From Telluribacter roseus (GTDB lineage Bacteria > Bacteroidota > Bacteroidia > Cytophagales > Spirosomataceae): a stretch of 64,000 nucleotides of DNA. This document shows, piece after piece, positions 19,401 through 28,609 of the stretch (the stretch's first letter is position 1; every line of letters begins with the position of its first letter). The notes below the pieces were generated by a model. The model saw nothing but the letters and a program-made list of their open reading frames with translations. It did not search any database and was not told the DNA's origin. The stretch spans positions 62,001-126,000 of the forward strand of contig NZ_JAFEUV020000011.1 in assembly GCF_017355915.2 (NCBI RefSeq). The letters run 5' to 3'. The translations under genes were made by a program, and so were the position numbers.

Positions 19401-19875
19401 CTATGGTATCGGCCTGAATCTATCGTACCGCGGCTTCTCGGTTAACTCAGTACTGCAGGGAGTAGGTGCCTACGACCGCATCATCAGCAACCAGGAAGGT
19501 CCGGGTATGCGTCAGCACGGTGGTGCCGTAAGACCTTACTATCCAATCTGGGCTTCTGATGTATGGACTCCCGAAAATCCAAACGCCAGGTACCCACGTC
19601 CGGTTGGTCAGAACTGGGCTGAGTCCGGAACGAATGCTTCTTCTTTCTGGATCGTAAACGGTGCCTACCTGCGTCTCAGAACCCTCAACGTGGCGTACAA
19701 CCTGCCGAAGGAGTGGATTTCGTCCCTGAAATTGGGTAGTGCCCAGGTATTCTTCAACGGAACCAACCTGTTTACTTTCTCCAAGATGACAGAGTTCCAC
19801 GACCCTGAGCAGCGGAACTATGATTCTTTCCCGGTTATGAAGACCTTCACATTGGGTGTAGATTTTAGATTTTAA
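16486..19875 (+). CDS. SusC/RagA-type TonB-linked outer-membrane transporter
   Basis: An 1129-residue protein. An unusual 48-residue polar N-terminus precedes the hydrophobic signal segment (about 49-66, ending THVEA). Residues about 90-162 form a carboxypeptidase-like regulatory domain (VTGKVLDDKGDGLPGVSILIKGTSRGT), followed by the TonB-box/plug start LEEVVVVGYGTQKKVNLTGAI (169-189), the plug motif IRMRGSFGDPLFVIDGI, and a beta-barrel ending with aromatic FTLGVDFRF. With the SusD lipoprotein encoded 13 bp downstream it forms an outer-membrane pump for a polymer or oligomer, powered by TonB. The substrate is unknown; no glycoside hydrolase is adjacent. Confidence 0.93.
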   Translation: MNLPLTSETAPKAWQLLRRSVGEIRDSVRDSVRDSIGFSPVAGHPSNLPKTLIPVFLAVAITHVEAAGNNQSNKYSPKASSVVVSKKATELRVTGKVLDDKGDGLPGVSILIKGTSRGTVSDINGGWELTVPDANTVLVFSFVGFTPKEVTVGNQTAIEVTLSPDVKALEEVVVVGYGTQKKVNLTGAITAVDATELNNQAAANLSNTLAGRAPGVNVTNTSGLAGATSSIRMRGSFGDPLFVIDGIVRDKESFDALEAAEVDQISFLKDAATASIYGSRAGNGVVLVTTKGGVKQKPTFNVQSNYTTGRPTQTLLSDLTTAEDELIYQNRVAQFNNTPIPNSQREFDYFKDKRYNVNDFIWQNPYSHRHSLSVSGGDKKLTYYSLLSYRGEEGSYKSLEHNKFNMRTNVTAEITDAIKVNLNLAANQQNHDRFYWPFAGDDDFDVSDLYRVTFNWPKTYPFYTEADGTPANHVTNYPVQTPMGSWQAWSVIDQVVGDRYIKTRRRNVNSILSLDIKLDKFIPGLTTKIIGNYIAADYMRKKYLTFQKNYVFNQADPNGNRFIPAAPDPNKTNIFNFSRNQPFMSYELHNKWSYQFNWFANYTRTFNKHSVDGLLVYEQAEEGAYETTSVLEDPLTSYDQSFVYSTDITRRNGFATERIGARQSMIGRFNYNFDSRYIAEFSFRYDGNTLFPQGKRWGFFPSVSAAWRLSEEAFMKNSNTLFDELKLRASYGTTGNDLDVNNNRIRPFSYSYVYSNAGSYIFGDRLYQSIAPGATPNPFLTWATSTTYNTGLDFGLLKNRLYGTLDVFLKKEVNILGSRVVTLPDNYGQSLAPENYAARSWRGGELFVEWRDKALSNKLNYSISANMGYAIDRWDVLDQGPAFQPGGNRFFENRIGYPADRIFGLKALGMVRTQEQLDALLESGLKQYGRNPYLGGLYFEDVRGDGYSPGPDGKIDGNDIQLLSNKGAPRINYGIGLNLSYRGFSVNSVLQGVGAYDRIISNQEGPGMRQHGGAVRPYYPIWASDVWTPENPNARYPRPVGQNWAESGTNASSFWIVNGAYLRLRTLNVAYNLPKEWISSLKLGSAQVFFNGTNLFTFSKMTEFHDPEQRNYDSFPVMKTFTLGVDFRF
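16558..16590 (+). repeat. Three in-frame 12-bp tandem repeats in the SusC N-terminus
   Basis: CGGGACTCC occurs three times at a 12-base period, separated by GTT and GTC, encoding RDSVRDSVRDS (residues 25-35) ahead of the signal segment. Confidence 0.9.
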
Positions 19876-19888
19876 GAAATAGAATAGT

Positions 19889-21655
19889 ATGAAGAAGAAG
19901 ATATTAAGTATAATGATCGCGGTTGCCGGGTTGATGTCATCCTGTAACGATGTGCTGGACATTGAAGATATCAATAACTATAACCCGCAGCTGGTATGGA
20001 ACGACGCCAACCTGGCCAACGCCTATATGGCCAACCTGTACCCCATGTTTGGCAACTGGAATACCGGTTCCGACTCATTCAGCCAGCAGCTGGCCGGTAT
20101 TCAGTTTTACCTGGATCGCGTTACCATTTCCAATGATCAGTTCAAATCCTGGAACTACAACCGGATCCGACTGATCAACCAGGCGATCGTGGATGTAAAT
20201 AAGGGTACCCTGCCCGATGCCGTTAAAAATAACGTGACGGGTCAGGCGCTGTTTATGCGGGCCTATACCTACTTTGATATGGTGCGCCACCACGGCGGTG
20301 TACCGTACATCACGGTACCGCAGGATCGCTATACGGATGACTTGTTTGTGGCGCGTAATTCTACGAAGGAGTGTTTTGATCTGATGATCAAGGATCTGGA
20401 TGAGGCCATTGCCAAGCTGCCTAAGCGTATCGCCAAAACGTCACCTGAATTCGGAAAGATAGACGGTAATTTTGCGCTGGCCTTCAAAGCCAAGGTACTT
20501 CTGCATAAGGCGTCCCCACAGTTCAACCCTTCCAATCCCTGGAACAATCCCTACTGGTCGGAGGCCTACCAGGTAAACAAGCAGGCGTATGAGGATCTGA
20601 AGGCACAGGGATATGCTCTGGCCGCTAACTACGAGGATATAGCCCTGGTGGAAAGAGGACCTGAATCGGTATTTACCGTGCTCAATTCGTACCCCAATAA
20701 GACCGCCAACTGGGATAATGGAGTACGCCCGGGCTCCGAGAGCCGCGGACCTGCTTCGGCTACCCCCACCTGGGAGTTTGTGAAGGAGTATCCGATGAAG
20801 GATGGCAAGCTGTACAATGATCCTACCAGTGCCTACCATATGTCGGATGAGGAGTTTCTGCAGAACTTCTGGAAGAATCGCGACCCACGTTTTAACAAAT
20901 CAATAGTCTGGAATGCCAAGGTATACGAAGTATCGGGCAAAGCCGGGAAGCGTCAGTATACCTCCCTTGGTATCGCCCATGAGCTGGATGATTTCGGGAT
21001 TAATCCCAGAGCGGGTGTAAACTCTACCAACCTGGACCGGTACACTGGCTTTTTCGTCCTGAAAAACAGCCTTCTGAGACTGGCTCAGGCCGAAGTACTT
21101 CAGTATGATGTGGACTACGTACTGATGCGCTTTGCGGAGGTGATGATGAACTACGCCGAAACGGCCAACGAAACCGGCAAGCTGGATGAGGCAATGGATA
21201 TTCTGAAGCAGATCCGCCAGCGGGCTGGTATTGAACCTGGTACTAACGGCAACTATGGTATCACGGCTACTACCCGCGAACAGATGCGGGAAGCGATCCT
21301 GGCGGAGCGGAACATCGAGTTTGCTTTCGAAGGACACCGGTTCTGGGATCTTCGTCGCCTGCGCATGCTGAACCGTCTGGATGGTACTACTAAGCATGGT
21401 GTTGAGGCGGTAGCCATTCAGCCCAACGGTCAGGATATGCCTTTGAGTGAAGCCAGAGCCAAAGCGGATAAGAACGAACTGGTCGAGTCTAACTTCAGAT
21501 ACACCCTCCTGCAGGTACCTCGCTCGGGGGTGAAGGTGAACGTAGTACCGGAGAAGTACTATTTCTTCCCGATCCACCGCGACGTGCTGGATCGAAACAA
21601 GAATCTGGAACAAAACAAAGATTGGGGTGGTACCTTTGATCCAACGCTGGAATAG
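19889..21655 (+). CDS. SusD/RagB-type nutrient-binding outer-membrane lipoprotein
   Basis: A 588-residue protein with a lipoprotein signal (LMSSC, Cys19). The mature sequence has the SusD layout: NQAIVDVNKGTLPDAVKNN and ALFMRAYTYFDMVRHHGGVPYI for the TPR-like part, and the C-terminal ILAERNIEFAFEGHRFWDLRRL, which is a SusD hallmark. It caps the SusC transporter and binds the substrate at the cell surface. Encoded directly after SusC and followed by a strong terminator, so the two form a unit. Confidence 0.93.
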   Translation: MKKKILSIMIAVAGLMSSCNDVLDIEDINNYNPQLVWNDANLANAYMANLYPMFGNWNTGSDSFSQQLAGIQFYLDRVTISNDQFKSWNYNRIRLINQAIVDVNKGTLPDAVKNNVTGQALFMRAYTYFDMVRHHGGVPYITVPQDRYTDDLFVARNSTKECFDLMIKDLDEAIAKLPKRIAKTSPEFGKIDGNFALAFKAKVLLHKASPQFNPSNPWNNPYWSEAYQVNKQAYEDLKAQGYALAANYEDIALVERGPESVFTVLNSYPNKTANWDNGVRPGSESRGPASATPTWEFVKEYPMKDGKLYNDPTSAYHMSDEEFLQNFWKNRDPRFNKSIVWNAKVYEVSGKAGKRQYTSLGIAHELDDFGINPRAGVNSTNLDRYTGFFVLKNSLLRLAQAEVLQYDVDYVLMRFAEVMMNYAETANETGKLDEAMDILKQIRQRAGIEPGTNGNYGITATTREQMREAILAERNIEFAFEGHRFWDLRRLRMLNRLDGTTKHGVEAVAIQPNGQDMPLSEARAKADKNELVESNFRYTLLQVPRSGVKVNVVPEKYYFFPIHRDVLDRNKNLEQNKDWGGTFDPTLE

Positions 21656-21682
21656 GTAGTACTTGTAATTTTTAGATAGTAT

Positions 21683-21737
21683 GAGGGAACGTCTTTGCTT
21701 CCAGGCTGCTGCCGGAAGCAAAGACGTTCCCTCTTTT
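21683..21737 (+). terminator. Strong hairpin terminator after SusD
   Basis: A perfect 20-bp stem (GAGGGAACGTCTTTGCTTCC with its complement) around an 11-base loop, followed by TTTT. It separates the SusC/SusD pair from the next gene. Confidence 0.85.
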
Positions 21738-21940
21738 AGTAGTACTTTACTAATACTTAAACTTGCCTTCTGTCAAGGCAACCGATGCAATGAATGCCAG
21801 TTTATATAAATTTTAGAACAATATTTGGTTAAATAAGGGGGAGGCTGGTAGTTTTAGAGTACTTTTGACTTTTATAAGTTTAATCACATTTCACCATTAT
21901 ACTTATATCTACTCTTTACCAGTCTTAATGTTATTCACCT

Positions 21941-24589
21941 ATGTTCAGAATTTCTCTAAGTCTGCTGTTCTCCTTCCTGGTGTACCTACTGTTCGACGGA
22001 AGAAGCAAAACAGACGAAGTCACACCCCCTCAGGAGGTATTCTCCAAAGCAGATTCCCTGCCCAACGCGGCCAAATGGCCCGCCGAACTTTCCATCACCC
22101 ATTTTGTAGGAGCTGACATTACTCCAAGCCCGGCCTGTCTGGCGGTTGCTCCGACCGGTGAGGTGTTCGTAGGGGTTGATATGATTGGCTCACTCGGCAA
22201 AAAGCCCGGTAAAGGAAGTATCGTTAAGCTCGTAGATAGCAACAACGATGGTAAGATGGACAAGCACACCACCTTTGCCCGGGTAGATAACCCCCGTGGT
22301 ATTATCGCCCGGGGTGATCAGGTGTTTGTCCTGCACACTACCTTTTCGGCCGAAACCGGCATCGCATCGGGCATGGACCTGGTGGTATTTGAAGATAAGA
22401 ATGGGGACGGCCTAGCCGACGGTCCCTCCAAGCCTCTGATCCAGAATATCAGCTCTCCGAAATTCCTGCAAAGCCGCGGTACCGACCATTCTACCAACGG
22501 AATCCGGATGGGAATTGACGGATGGATCTACATTGCTGTAGGTGACTTTGGTTTCCACGATGCCGTAGATCGTTCCGGCAAAAAGCTTACCCAACTAGGA
22601 GGGGGGATCGTACGGGTACGTCCTGATGGTACCGAAATGGAGGTATATACCCATGGCATGCGTAATATTTACGATGTAGCCATCGACCCCTATATGAATA
22701 TTTTTACCCGGGGTAATACCAACGATGGTGGCGGCTGGAACATCCGGTTCACCCACCAGATTCAGTCGGGTGAGTATGGCTATCCGGTGCTTTTTAAGCA
22801 CTTCACCGACGAAATTATCCCCGCTCTGGTTGACCTTGGAGGTGGTTCGGGGGCAGGTGCCTTGTTTATCGATGAACCTACCTGGCCCGCCAAGTACAAC
22901 CAGGTACCCCTGATGGCCGACTGGGGACGCAGCCAGCTGTATATTCACCGCGTGAAGCCCGATGGCCCCAGCTATACGCAACAGGAAGAAGAATTTATCA
23001 AACTCGCTCAGATCACCGACGTTGATATCGATGCCTCCGGCCGGATGTACCTGTCGGCCTGGGACGGAGCCGGTTACTCGGGTAGCCCCTCCAAAGGTTT
23101 TGTAGTAAGAGCCGTACCTCAAAACTGGAAGTACCAGCCATTCGCTGACCTCAATAAAGCCTCTGTTAAGCAACTTGCAAACATTCTGAAGTCTGGTAGC
23201 AGTGTGGCTCGCCTGGCGGCTCAGCAGGAGTTGCTTACGCGTCCGGCGAAGCAGGCTTCCGAAGCAGCCTGGAAAGTAGCTGCTGATAAGAGCCAGTCCC
23301 TGCCTGTGCGTATTGCCGGTATGTATACCTATACCCAGGCTGCCGGCGCCGGTAGTGTGGCTAATCTGGTGAAACTTACCGAGGAGCCAGCTATGCGCGA
23401 ATATGCCCTCCGGGCCCTTTCAGACCGTAAAGCTATTGCGGCTAACGTACCGGTTGAGCCTTTCATGAATGCTCTGAATGATGCCTCGCCCCGTGTACGT
23501 AGTGCAGCTATCATCGGATTGGGCCGACTGGATCGTAAAGAGGCCGTTCAGGCACTCCTGAGTACTCCTGTACCTGCGTCATTCGTAGCTCCGGCTCTGG
23601 GGGCAGAAGGTCCGCACGCTACGCCCAACTCCGCTATCATCCTGCCTCACCTGGCTGTAAAAGCACTGGTTAACCTCAATGCGGTGGATGAAGCGGTGCA
23701 GGCCATCGGAACCAAAAACTCCACCCTGGCACTGTGGGCACTGCGTTACATGCACGATCCTAAAGCCGTAAATGGCTTATTGAAGGCGTATGATACTGCC
23801 AAAGAGGCTGAACTGAAAAAACAGATCATCACTACCCTGGCTCGTCTGTACAAGCAGGAAGCTCCTTATGATGGATCATGGTGGTGGAGTACCCGCCCCG
23901 ATACCCACGGTCCTTACTATAAGGCCATTGAGTGGGAATCGTCGCCAGCTATCAAAAATCTGTTGGTGAAGGAAGTAAAAGCAGCATCCGATAAGCAGTT
24001 CTTCAAGGATCTGAACAGCCGTATGCGACTGGACATTCCGGAACTGGGTACAGAAGAGCCGGTTGTGGCAGCCAAGGAAGAGGTAACGGTTGATCTGGAA
24101 AAGATCAAGAACAAGAAGGGTCAGGTTGGCGAATCATCCATTGAGGATGTCATGCTGGCCATGGACAAACTTCAGGGGGACCCAGCCCTTGGTAAAAAGC
24201 TGTTTACAACGCAGGGCTGCGTAGCCTGCCATAGCATCGCTAAAGGCGAAACCATGAAAGGCCCATTCATGGGGCAGATCGGCTCTATCATGAATCGCGA
24301 GCAGATTGCAGAGTCTATCCTGAAGCCCAATGCCTCCATCTCACAGGGCTTTGCGTCGGTGATGATCACAGCCAAAGGCAATAAGAGCTACATGGGCTTT
24401 GTGACCGAAGAATCGGCCGATCGGCTGGTACTGCGGGATATCACGGGGCAGGTATACCGCATCAAGGTGGCTGATATTGTTAAGCGCGAAGAGATGGAAA
24501 CTTCTATGATGCCTAGCGGCCTGGCTAACTCACTCTCTTACGAGGAGTTTGCTTCACTAATCACCTTCCTGTCTCAGCAGAAGAAGTAA
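21941..24589 (+). CDS. Exported propeller-HEAT-cytochrome c protein
   Basis: An 882-residue protein with an N-terminal hydrophobic export segment. Residues about 50-400 form a glucose-dehydrogenase-like/NHL propeller (ADITPSPACLAVAPTGEVFVGVD, HSTNGIRMGIDGWIYIAVGDFGFHDAV, GGGIVRVRPDGTE). About 405-620 are HEAT-type helical repeats (VRIAGMYTYTQAAG, ASPRVRSAAIIGLGRLDRKEA). A cytochrome c domain at about 745-880 carries the haem site CVACH (C760, C763, H764) with a later Met ligand candidate in ETSMMPSG. This three-part layout is common in Planctomycetes and Bacteroidota and is assumed to couple oxidation of a sugar or alcohol to electron transport. It has its own terminator and may be separate from the SusC/SusD unit. 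Confidence 0.85.
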   Translation: MFRISLSLLFSFLVYLLFDGRSKTDEVTPPQEVFSKADSLPNAAKWPAELSITHFVGADITPSPACLAVAPTGEVFVGVDMIGSLGKKPGKGSIVKLVDSNNDGKMDKHTTFARVDNPRGIIARGDQVFVLHTTFSAETGIASGMDLVVFEDKNGDGLADGPSKPLIQNISSPKFLQSRGTDHSTNGIRMGIDGWIYIAVGDFGFHDAVDRSGKKLTQLGGGIVRVRPDGTEMEVYTHGMRNIYDVAIDPYMNIFTRGNTNDGGGWNIRFTHQIQSGEYGYPVLFKHFTDEIIPALVDLGGGSGAGALFIDEPTWPAKYNQVPLMADWGRSQLYIHRVKPDGPSYTQQEEEFIKLAQITDVDIDASGRMYLSAWDGAGYSGSPSKGFVVRAVPQNWKYQPFADLNKASVKQLANILKSGSSVARLAAQQELLTRPAKQASEAAWKVAADKSQSLPVRIAGMYTYTQAAGAGSVANLVKLTEEPAMREYALRALSDRKAIAANVPVEPFMNALNDASPRVRSAAIIGLGRLDRKEAVQALLSTPVPASFVAPALGAEGPHATPNSAIILPHLAVKALVNLNAVDEAVQAIGTKNSTLALWALRYMHDPKAVNGLLKAYDTAKEAELKKQIITTLARLYKQEAPYDGSWWWSTRPDTHGPYYKAIEWESSPAIKNLLVKEVKAASDKQFFKDLNSRMRLDIPELGTEEPVVAAKEEVTVDLEKIKNKKGQVGESSIEDVMLAMDKLQGDPALGKKLFTTQGCVACHSIAKGETMKGPFMGQIGSIMNREQIAESILKPNASISQGFASVMITAKGNKSYMGFVTEESADRLVLRDITGQVYRIKVADIVKREEMETSMMPSGLANSLSYEEFASLITFLSQQKK

Positions 24590-24609
24590 TCATAGGGTAC
24601 TCATTATAT

Positions 24610-24655
24610 AGTCCGGGAGCCTGGTAGTCCGCTATCAGGCTCCCGGACTTTTTTT
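24610..24655 (+). terminator. Rho-independent terminator
   Basis: AGTCCGGGAGCCTG pairs with CAGGCTCCCGGACT around a 12-base loop and is followed by seven T residues. Confidence 0.9.
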
Positions 24656-24785
24656 ATTGGAGTATATCTTTCCTACATTCTCCGTTCAAGATGATTCGCC
24701 TCTTTTCAAGTGGTGTGATAGTCTTTCAGGTATTTGACTATTCTAAACGAGTCCATTTTCAAGAAATCGTTGTATTTAGTAAAGC

Positions 24786-24805
24786 TTATTTAGAATAATT
24801 AAAAA
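24786..24805 (-). promoter_or_regulatory. Upstream copy of a putative iron-responsive operator
   Basis: TTATTTAGAATAATTAAAAA matches the reverse complement of the box before the receptor gene at 43838 in 18 of 20 positions. It lies about 55 bp upstream of the second copy and would be near or above the promoter of the receptor gene at 24884. Confidence 0.5.
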
Positions 24806-24860
24806 TAAACCTCCTGCTGTCTTGCAAATCAAAAAGTAGTTGCCTTAGTTTGTCTCACTA

Positions 24861-24880
24861 TTTATATTTAATCTAAATAA
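24861..24880 (+). promoter_or_regulatory. Putative iron-responsive operator at the siderophore receptor start
   Basis: TTTATATTTAATCTAAATAA differs at 2 of 20 positions from the box at 43814 and ends 3 bases before the ATG. A TAGTTTG element at 24847-24852 resembles the Bacteroidota -7 box, putting the operator just downstream of the transcription start, where a bound repressor would block both promoter clearance and the ribosome site. The regulator (Fur- or DtxR-like) is not in this window. Confidence 0.55.
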
Positions 24881-24883
24881 ATA

Positions 24884-27253
24884 ATGAGAGCAATTATATT
24901 TCTACTATTCCTTCTTCTTAGCCATTATGGTGAGGTTATAGCCCAGCCAGGAGGTACTATCAAAGGCAAGGTTAACACACAGGATGGTAACCCGGCTGAG
25001 CACGTTTCGCTACTGGTAAAAGGTACTAGTCTGGGGACCACCACAGACGCAGAGGGTGCCTACCTGATACGCCGGGTTAAGCCTGGTACTTACACCGTAC
25101 GGGTAAGTTCGGTAGGGCTGGTAACGCAGGAAAAGCAAGTATCAGTCGCTCAGGATGAAGAGGTAAACCTGGATTTTGTGCTACAGGAGAACGCGGCTCA
25201 GCTAAAAGAACTGGTGGTATCAGCCAGTAACAAAACCTACAAAGTAAATACTCCTTCGGAGGCGCTGCGTATTGGGGCGCCACTCCTCGAAATTCCCCAG
25301 AACATCCAGGTTATTACCAGTGATCTCCTGAAAGACCAGCGGGTATTTGATCTGCTGGAAGGAGTAGCCCGCAACGTAAGTGGCGTTACTATCCAGGAGC
25401 ACTGGGGCAATTACACCCGGATGAACATGCGGGGTGCCCGCGTGGCTCCATTCCGCAACGGTATGAACATCGAGTCTAGCTGGGGGCCACTTTCGGAAGA
25501 TATGTCATTTGTCGATCGGATCGAATTCGTAAAAGGACCTGCCGGATTTATGCTGGCTAACGGCGATCCCAGCGGTTTCTATAATGTAGTGACCAAGAAA
25601 CCTACCGGGCTGACCCGCCAGGAGGTAAACCTGACGGTAGGTAGTTTTAACACGCTACGCGCTACGGCCGATCTGGATGGTCAGCTTACCGGCGATGGCA
25701 AGCTCCTGTACCGCCTCAATGTCATGGGACAGAAAAAAGACTCGTGGCGTGACTTTGAGTACAACAACCGGTACTCCATCGCTCCGGTACTGAAATACCG
25801 GATTTCGGATAAAACAACGATCACAGCGGAGTACACCCACCAGTACTCCAAAATGTCCGCTATTGGATCGGCCTACGTATTTTCGGCCCGATCGTACGCC
25901 GATCGTCCCCGCCATTTTACCATTGCCGATCCCAATCTGGAACCCTCTACCATGCGGGACAACAGTTCCTTCCTGACCTTTGAGCACACCTTTAATCCAA
26001 ACTGGAAACTGACCGCCCAGACCGCCTACTTCGACTACAGCCAGGTAGGTAGTTCGCTCTGGGTAGCTAGTGTAGCCGCCAATGGTGATATGCAGCGTAC
26101 GCTCAGTAGCTGGGATGCCTCCAACAGGAGCCAATTTGGTCAGCTGTTTGTCAATGGAAATATTCAGACGGGTAAGGTGTCGCACCGCATCCTGGGCGGG
26201 CTGGACCTGGGCAGTAAGAAGTACCTGGCCGACTGGAACCAGTACTTCCAGCTGGACGCGAACGTACCTTTCAATATCTATAATCCGGTATATGGATTCC
26301 CCGAAAGCTCAGTGCCGGTCATTGATCGCTCCAAGCCCCTGGCCGAACGGGCCGCCGGTAATATCCTGGCTCAGAAGTACGGTGCCCTGTACGTACAGGA
26401 TGAACTTGGCTTCTTCAGCAATCAGCTTCGCCTGACCCTGGCCGGCCGCTATACTATAGCCGAAACCAACCAGTACACCACCCTGATCAACAACCAGAAG
26501 TTTACACCCCGCGTAGGTCTGAGTGCTTCCCTTAATAAATATACCTCCGTATATGCCCTGTACGATCAGGCTTTCATTCCCCAGACCGGGCGCCTAGCCA
26601 ATGACCAGAAGGTGAAACCGATAACGGGTAATAATACAGAACTGGGCGTGAAGAAAGACTGGTTTGGCGGGCGCTGGAACTCGACCCTCTCGATCTACCA
26701 GATCACCAAGAACAATCAGCTGGTGGGCGATCCCAGCGATCCTACCCAAACGCTCTCGCTGCAACTGGGCCAGACTCGTACGCAGGGGGTAGAGCTGGAT
26801 ATCACCGGTGAAATCGTAACGGGCCTGAATGCGGTCTTAAACTACGCTTATACGAACTCAGAGATTACCAAAGATACCGATCCGGCCAAGGTAGGAAACA
26901 AAGTACCGGGCTTTGCCGAGCACGTGACCAACGCCTGGCTCAACTACCGACACGGCAAAGGTACCCTGCAAGGACTTGGTGTTTCCCTGGGGTATCAGTG
27001 GCAGGTGAACCGGCACCCCTGGTTTATCGCGGATGGTAGCGATAGTGCCCTTCCCAACTATTTCAGACTGGATGGTGCGGTGTCCTACCAGTTCAGGAAG
27101 GTAACCGTAGCGGTGAACGTGAATAATCTCCTCAACACCTACCTCTACTCGGGTGGTCCCTATGACTTCAACTACGATGGCAGTTCGGATGGCTACTACT
27201 GGCAGGCTGAGGCTCCGCGTAATGTACGTATCAGCGTAGGATATAGATTCTAA
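24884..27253 (+). CDS. TonB-dependent siderophore receptor
   Basis: A 789-residue outer-membrane receptor with a signal peptide (residues 1-20, ending VIAQ), a carboxypeptidase-like domain (about 23-105), and a plug typical of siderophore receptors of the FpvA/FhuE group: EIPQNIQVITSDLLKDQ, NVSGVTIQEHWGNYTRMNMRG and FVDRIEFVKGPAGFMLANGDPSGFYNVVTKKP. The barrel ends with NVRISVGYRF. It imports a ferric siderophore using TonB energy. The PepSY gene begins 2 bp after its stop, so the two are co-expressed, and two copies of a shared 20-bp operator lie upstream. Confidence 0.9.
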   Translation: MRAIIFLLFLLLSHYGEVIAQPGGTIKGKVNTQDGNPAEHVSLLVKGTSLGTTTDAEGAYLIRRVKPGTYTVRVSSVGLVTQEKQVSVAQDEEVNLDFVLQENAAQLKELVVSASNKTYKVNTPSEALRIGAPLLEIPQNIQVITSDLLKDQRVFDLLEGVARNVSGVTIQEHWGNYTRMNMRGARVAPFRNGMNIESSWGPLSEDMSFVDRIEFVKGPAGFMLANGDPSGFYNVVTKKPTGLTRQEVNLTVGSFNTLRATADLDGQLTGDGKLLYRLNVMGQKKDSWRDFEYNNRYSIAPVLKYRISDKTTITAEYTHQYSKMSAIGSAYVFSARSYADRPRHFTIADPNLEPSTMRDNSSFLTFEHTFNPNWKLTAQTAYFDYSQVGSSLWVASVAANGDMQRTLSSWDASNRSQFGQLFVNGNIQTGKVSHRILGGLDLGSKKYLADWNQYFQLDANVPFNIYNPVYGFPESSVPVIDRSKPLAERAAGNILAQKYGALYVQDELGFFSNQLRLTLAGRYTIAETNQYTTLINNQKFTPRVGLSASLNKYTSVYALYDQAFIPQTGRLANDQKVKPITGNNTELGVKKDWFGGRWNSTLSIYQITKNNQLVGDPSDPTQTLSLQLGQTRTQGVELDITGEIVTGLNAVLNYAYTNSEITKDTDPAKVGNKVPGFAEHVTNAWLNYRHGKGTLQGLGVSLGYQWQVNRHPWFIADGSDSALPNYFRLDGAVSYQFRKVTVAVNVNNLLNTYLYSGGPYDFNYDGSSDGYYWQAEAPRNVRISVGYRF

Positions 27254-27255
27254 CC

Positions 27256-28413
27256 ATGAACATCAAAAAAGCAATTGGCACGATGCACCTTTGGCTCGGA
27301 TTCACGTCCGGGCTACTGGTGCTGTTCCTGGGGGTAACAGGTTGTATGCTGGCCTTTCAGCGCGAAATCGAAGACCTGACCCAGCGGTATCGCTATGTGG
27401 AGCAGGCGGAAGCTCCCAAACTGGCCCCATCAGTACTCCGGCAGATTGCCGATCGGGAATTGCCCGGCAAGCATGCCCATAGCGTGAGCTACCGTCAGGG
27501 ACGGTCCTCCGAAGTAGTTTATTTTGCCATGGAGCCGGAGTACTACTACATCGTGTACGTAGATCCGTACAGTGGCAAAGTGCTGCAAGTCAAAGATATG
27601 AGCCAGGATTTTTTCCGGATCGTAATCATGGGGCACTACTACCTGTGGTTACCTCCTAACATAGGTCAACCCATTCTGGCTACAGCTACACTTATTTTTG
27701 TAATCCTGATGATAACGGGTCTGGTACTGTGGTGGCCCAGGAACAAGGCCGCCCGCAAGCAGCGGTTCTCTATCAAGTGGAATGCAAAGTGGCGGCGGGT
27801 AAATTACGATGCGCACAATGTGCTGGGTTTTTATATGACCTGGGTAGCCATATTCATAGCGGTGACGGGCTTGGTGATGGGCTTTCAGTGGTTCTCCAAC
27901 TCCGTGTATTGGGTAACCTCCGGCGGGAAGCAGAAAATAGATTTCTACGAACCTGCTTCAGATACTACCTACGTGTCGACAGCCTCGAACGTACCCGCTA
28001 TGGACCGGATCTGGATGCGGATGTATCCCGGCCTGAGTACCTCCCCGGCCAAGCTGGAAGTACACGTTCCGTCGGGTGCCGCCTCGTCCATTGAGATAGC
28101 TATAAACCCTGATCCGGATACCTACTGGCAGACCGATTACCAGTATTATGACCAGTATACGCTTAAAGAGCTACCTGTTACCCACCAGTACGGCCGGTTC
28201 GCAGAGGCCACGGTGGCTGATAAGATCATGCGAATGAACTATGATATTCACGTGGGAGCCATTGGAGGCATTGCCGGCAAGGTCATAGCCTTCTTTGCCA
28301 GCCTGATTGCGGCCAGTCTGCCTGTGTCGGGTTTTATGATCTGGTGGGGCAGGCGCAAGAAAAACAAGATTGAGAAGTCAAAAGCAGCAAAGTCCGTGGC
28401 TGATCTGATATAA
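27256..28413 (+). CDS. PepSY-type iron-regulated inner-membrane protein
   Basis: A 385-residue protein with four transmembrane segments: MHLWLGFTSGLLVLFLGVTG at 11-30, ILATATLIFVILMITGLVLWW, FYMTWVAIFIAVTGLVMGF and the C-terminal IAFFASLIAASLPVSGFMIWW. Between segments 1 and 2 is a PepSY-like domain (AHSVSYRQGRSSEVVYF, IVYVDPYSGKVLQVKDM). Relatives are typically encoded beside siderophore receptors; some (FsrB/FoxB/PiuB type) reduce or help release siderophore-bound iron in the inner membrane. Conserved histidines in the membrane segments (H12, HYYLW, HNVLGFY, HVGAIGG) could bind haem. The gene is tightly coupled to the receptor upstream. Confidence 0.87.
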   Translation: MNIKKAIGTMHLWLGFTSGLLVLFLGVTGCMLAFQREIEDLTQRYRYVEQAEAPKLAPSVLRQIADRELPGKHAHSVSYRQGRSSEVVYFAMEPEYYYIVYVDPYSGKVLQVKDMSQDFFRIVIMGHYYLWLPPNIGQPILATATLIFVILMITGLVLWWPRNKAARKQRFSIKWNAKWRRVNYDAHNVLGFYMTWVAIFIAVTGLVMGFQWFSNSVYWVTSGGKQKIDFYEPASDTTYVSTASNVPAMDRIWMRMYPGLSTSPAKLEVHVPSGAASSIEIAINPDPDTYWQTDYQYYDQYTLKELPVTHQYGRFAEATVADKIMRMNYDIHVGAIGGIAGKVIAFFASLIAASLPVSGFMIWWGRRKKNKIEKSKAAKSVADLI

Positions 28414-28437
28414 TTCACACCGTTAGACCCAAAAAGA

Positions 28438-28487
28438 GAAGGGATGCAGGCCAACGACACGAGCGGCTTGATCCCTTCCTTTTTTTA
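28438..28487 (+). terminator. Hairpin terminator after the siderophore operon
   Basis: GAAGGGATGCAGGCC pairs, with one mismatch, with GGCTTGATCCCTTC and is followed by a T tract (CTTTTTTT). Confidence 0.8.
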
Positions 28488-28609
28488 GATGCCAACTGGT
28501 GACCCTACCAAGTGAACAAACTTCTCATGGCTAAAAAGAATTTACTACCATACTCGTACTAGCAGGTGAAGCTTTATTGCCTTAATTTGGGTGCTAATTC
28601 AGATTATGT

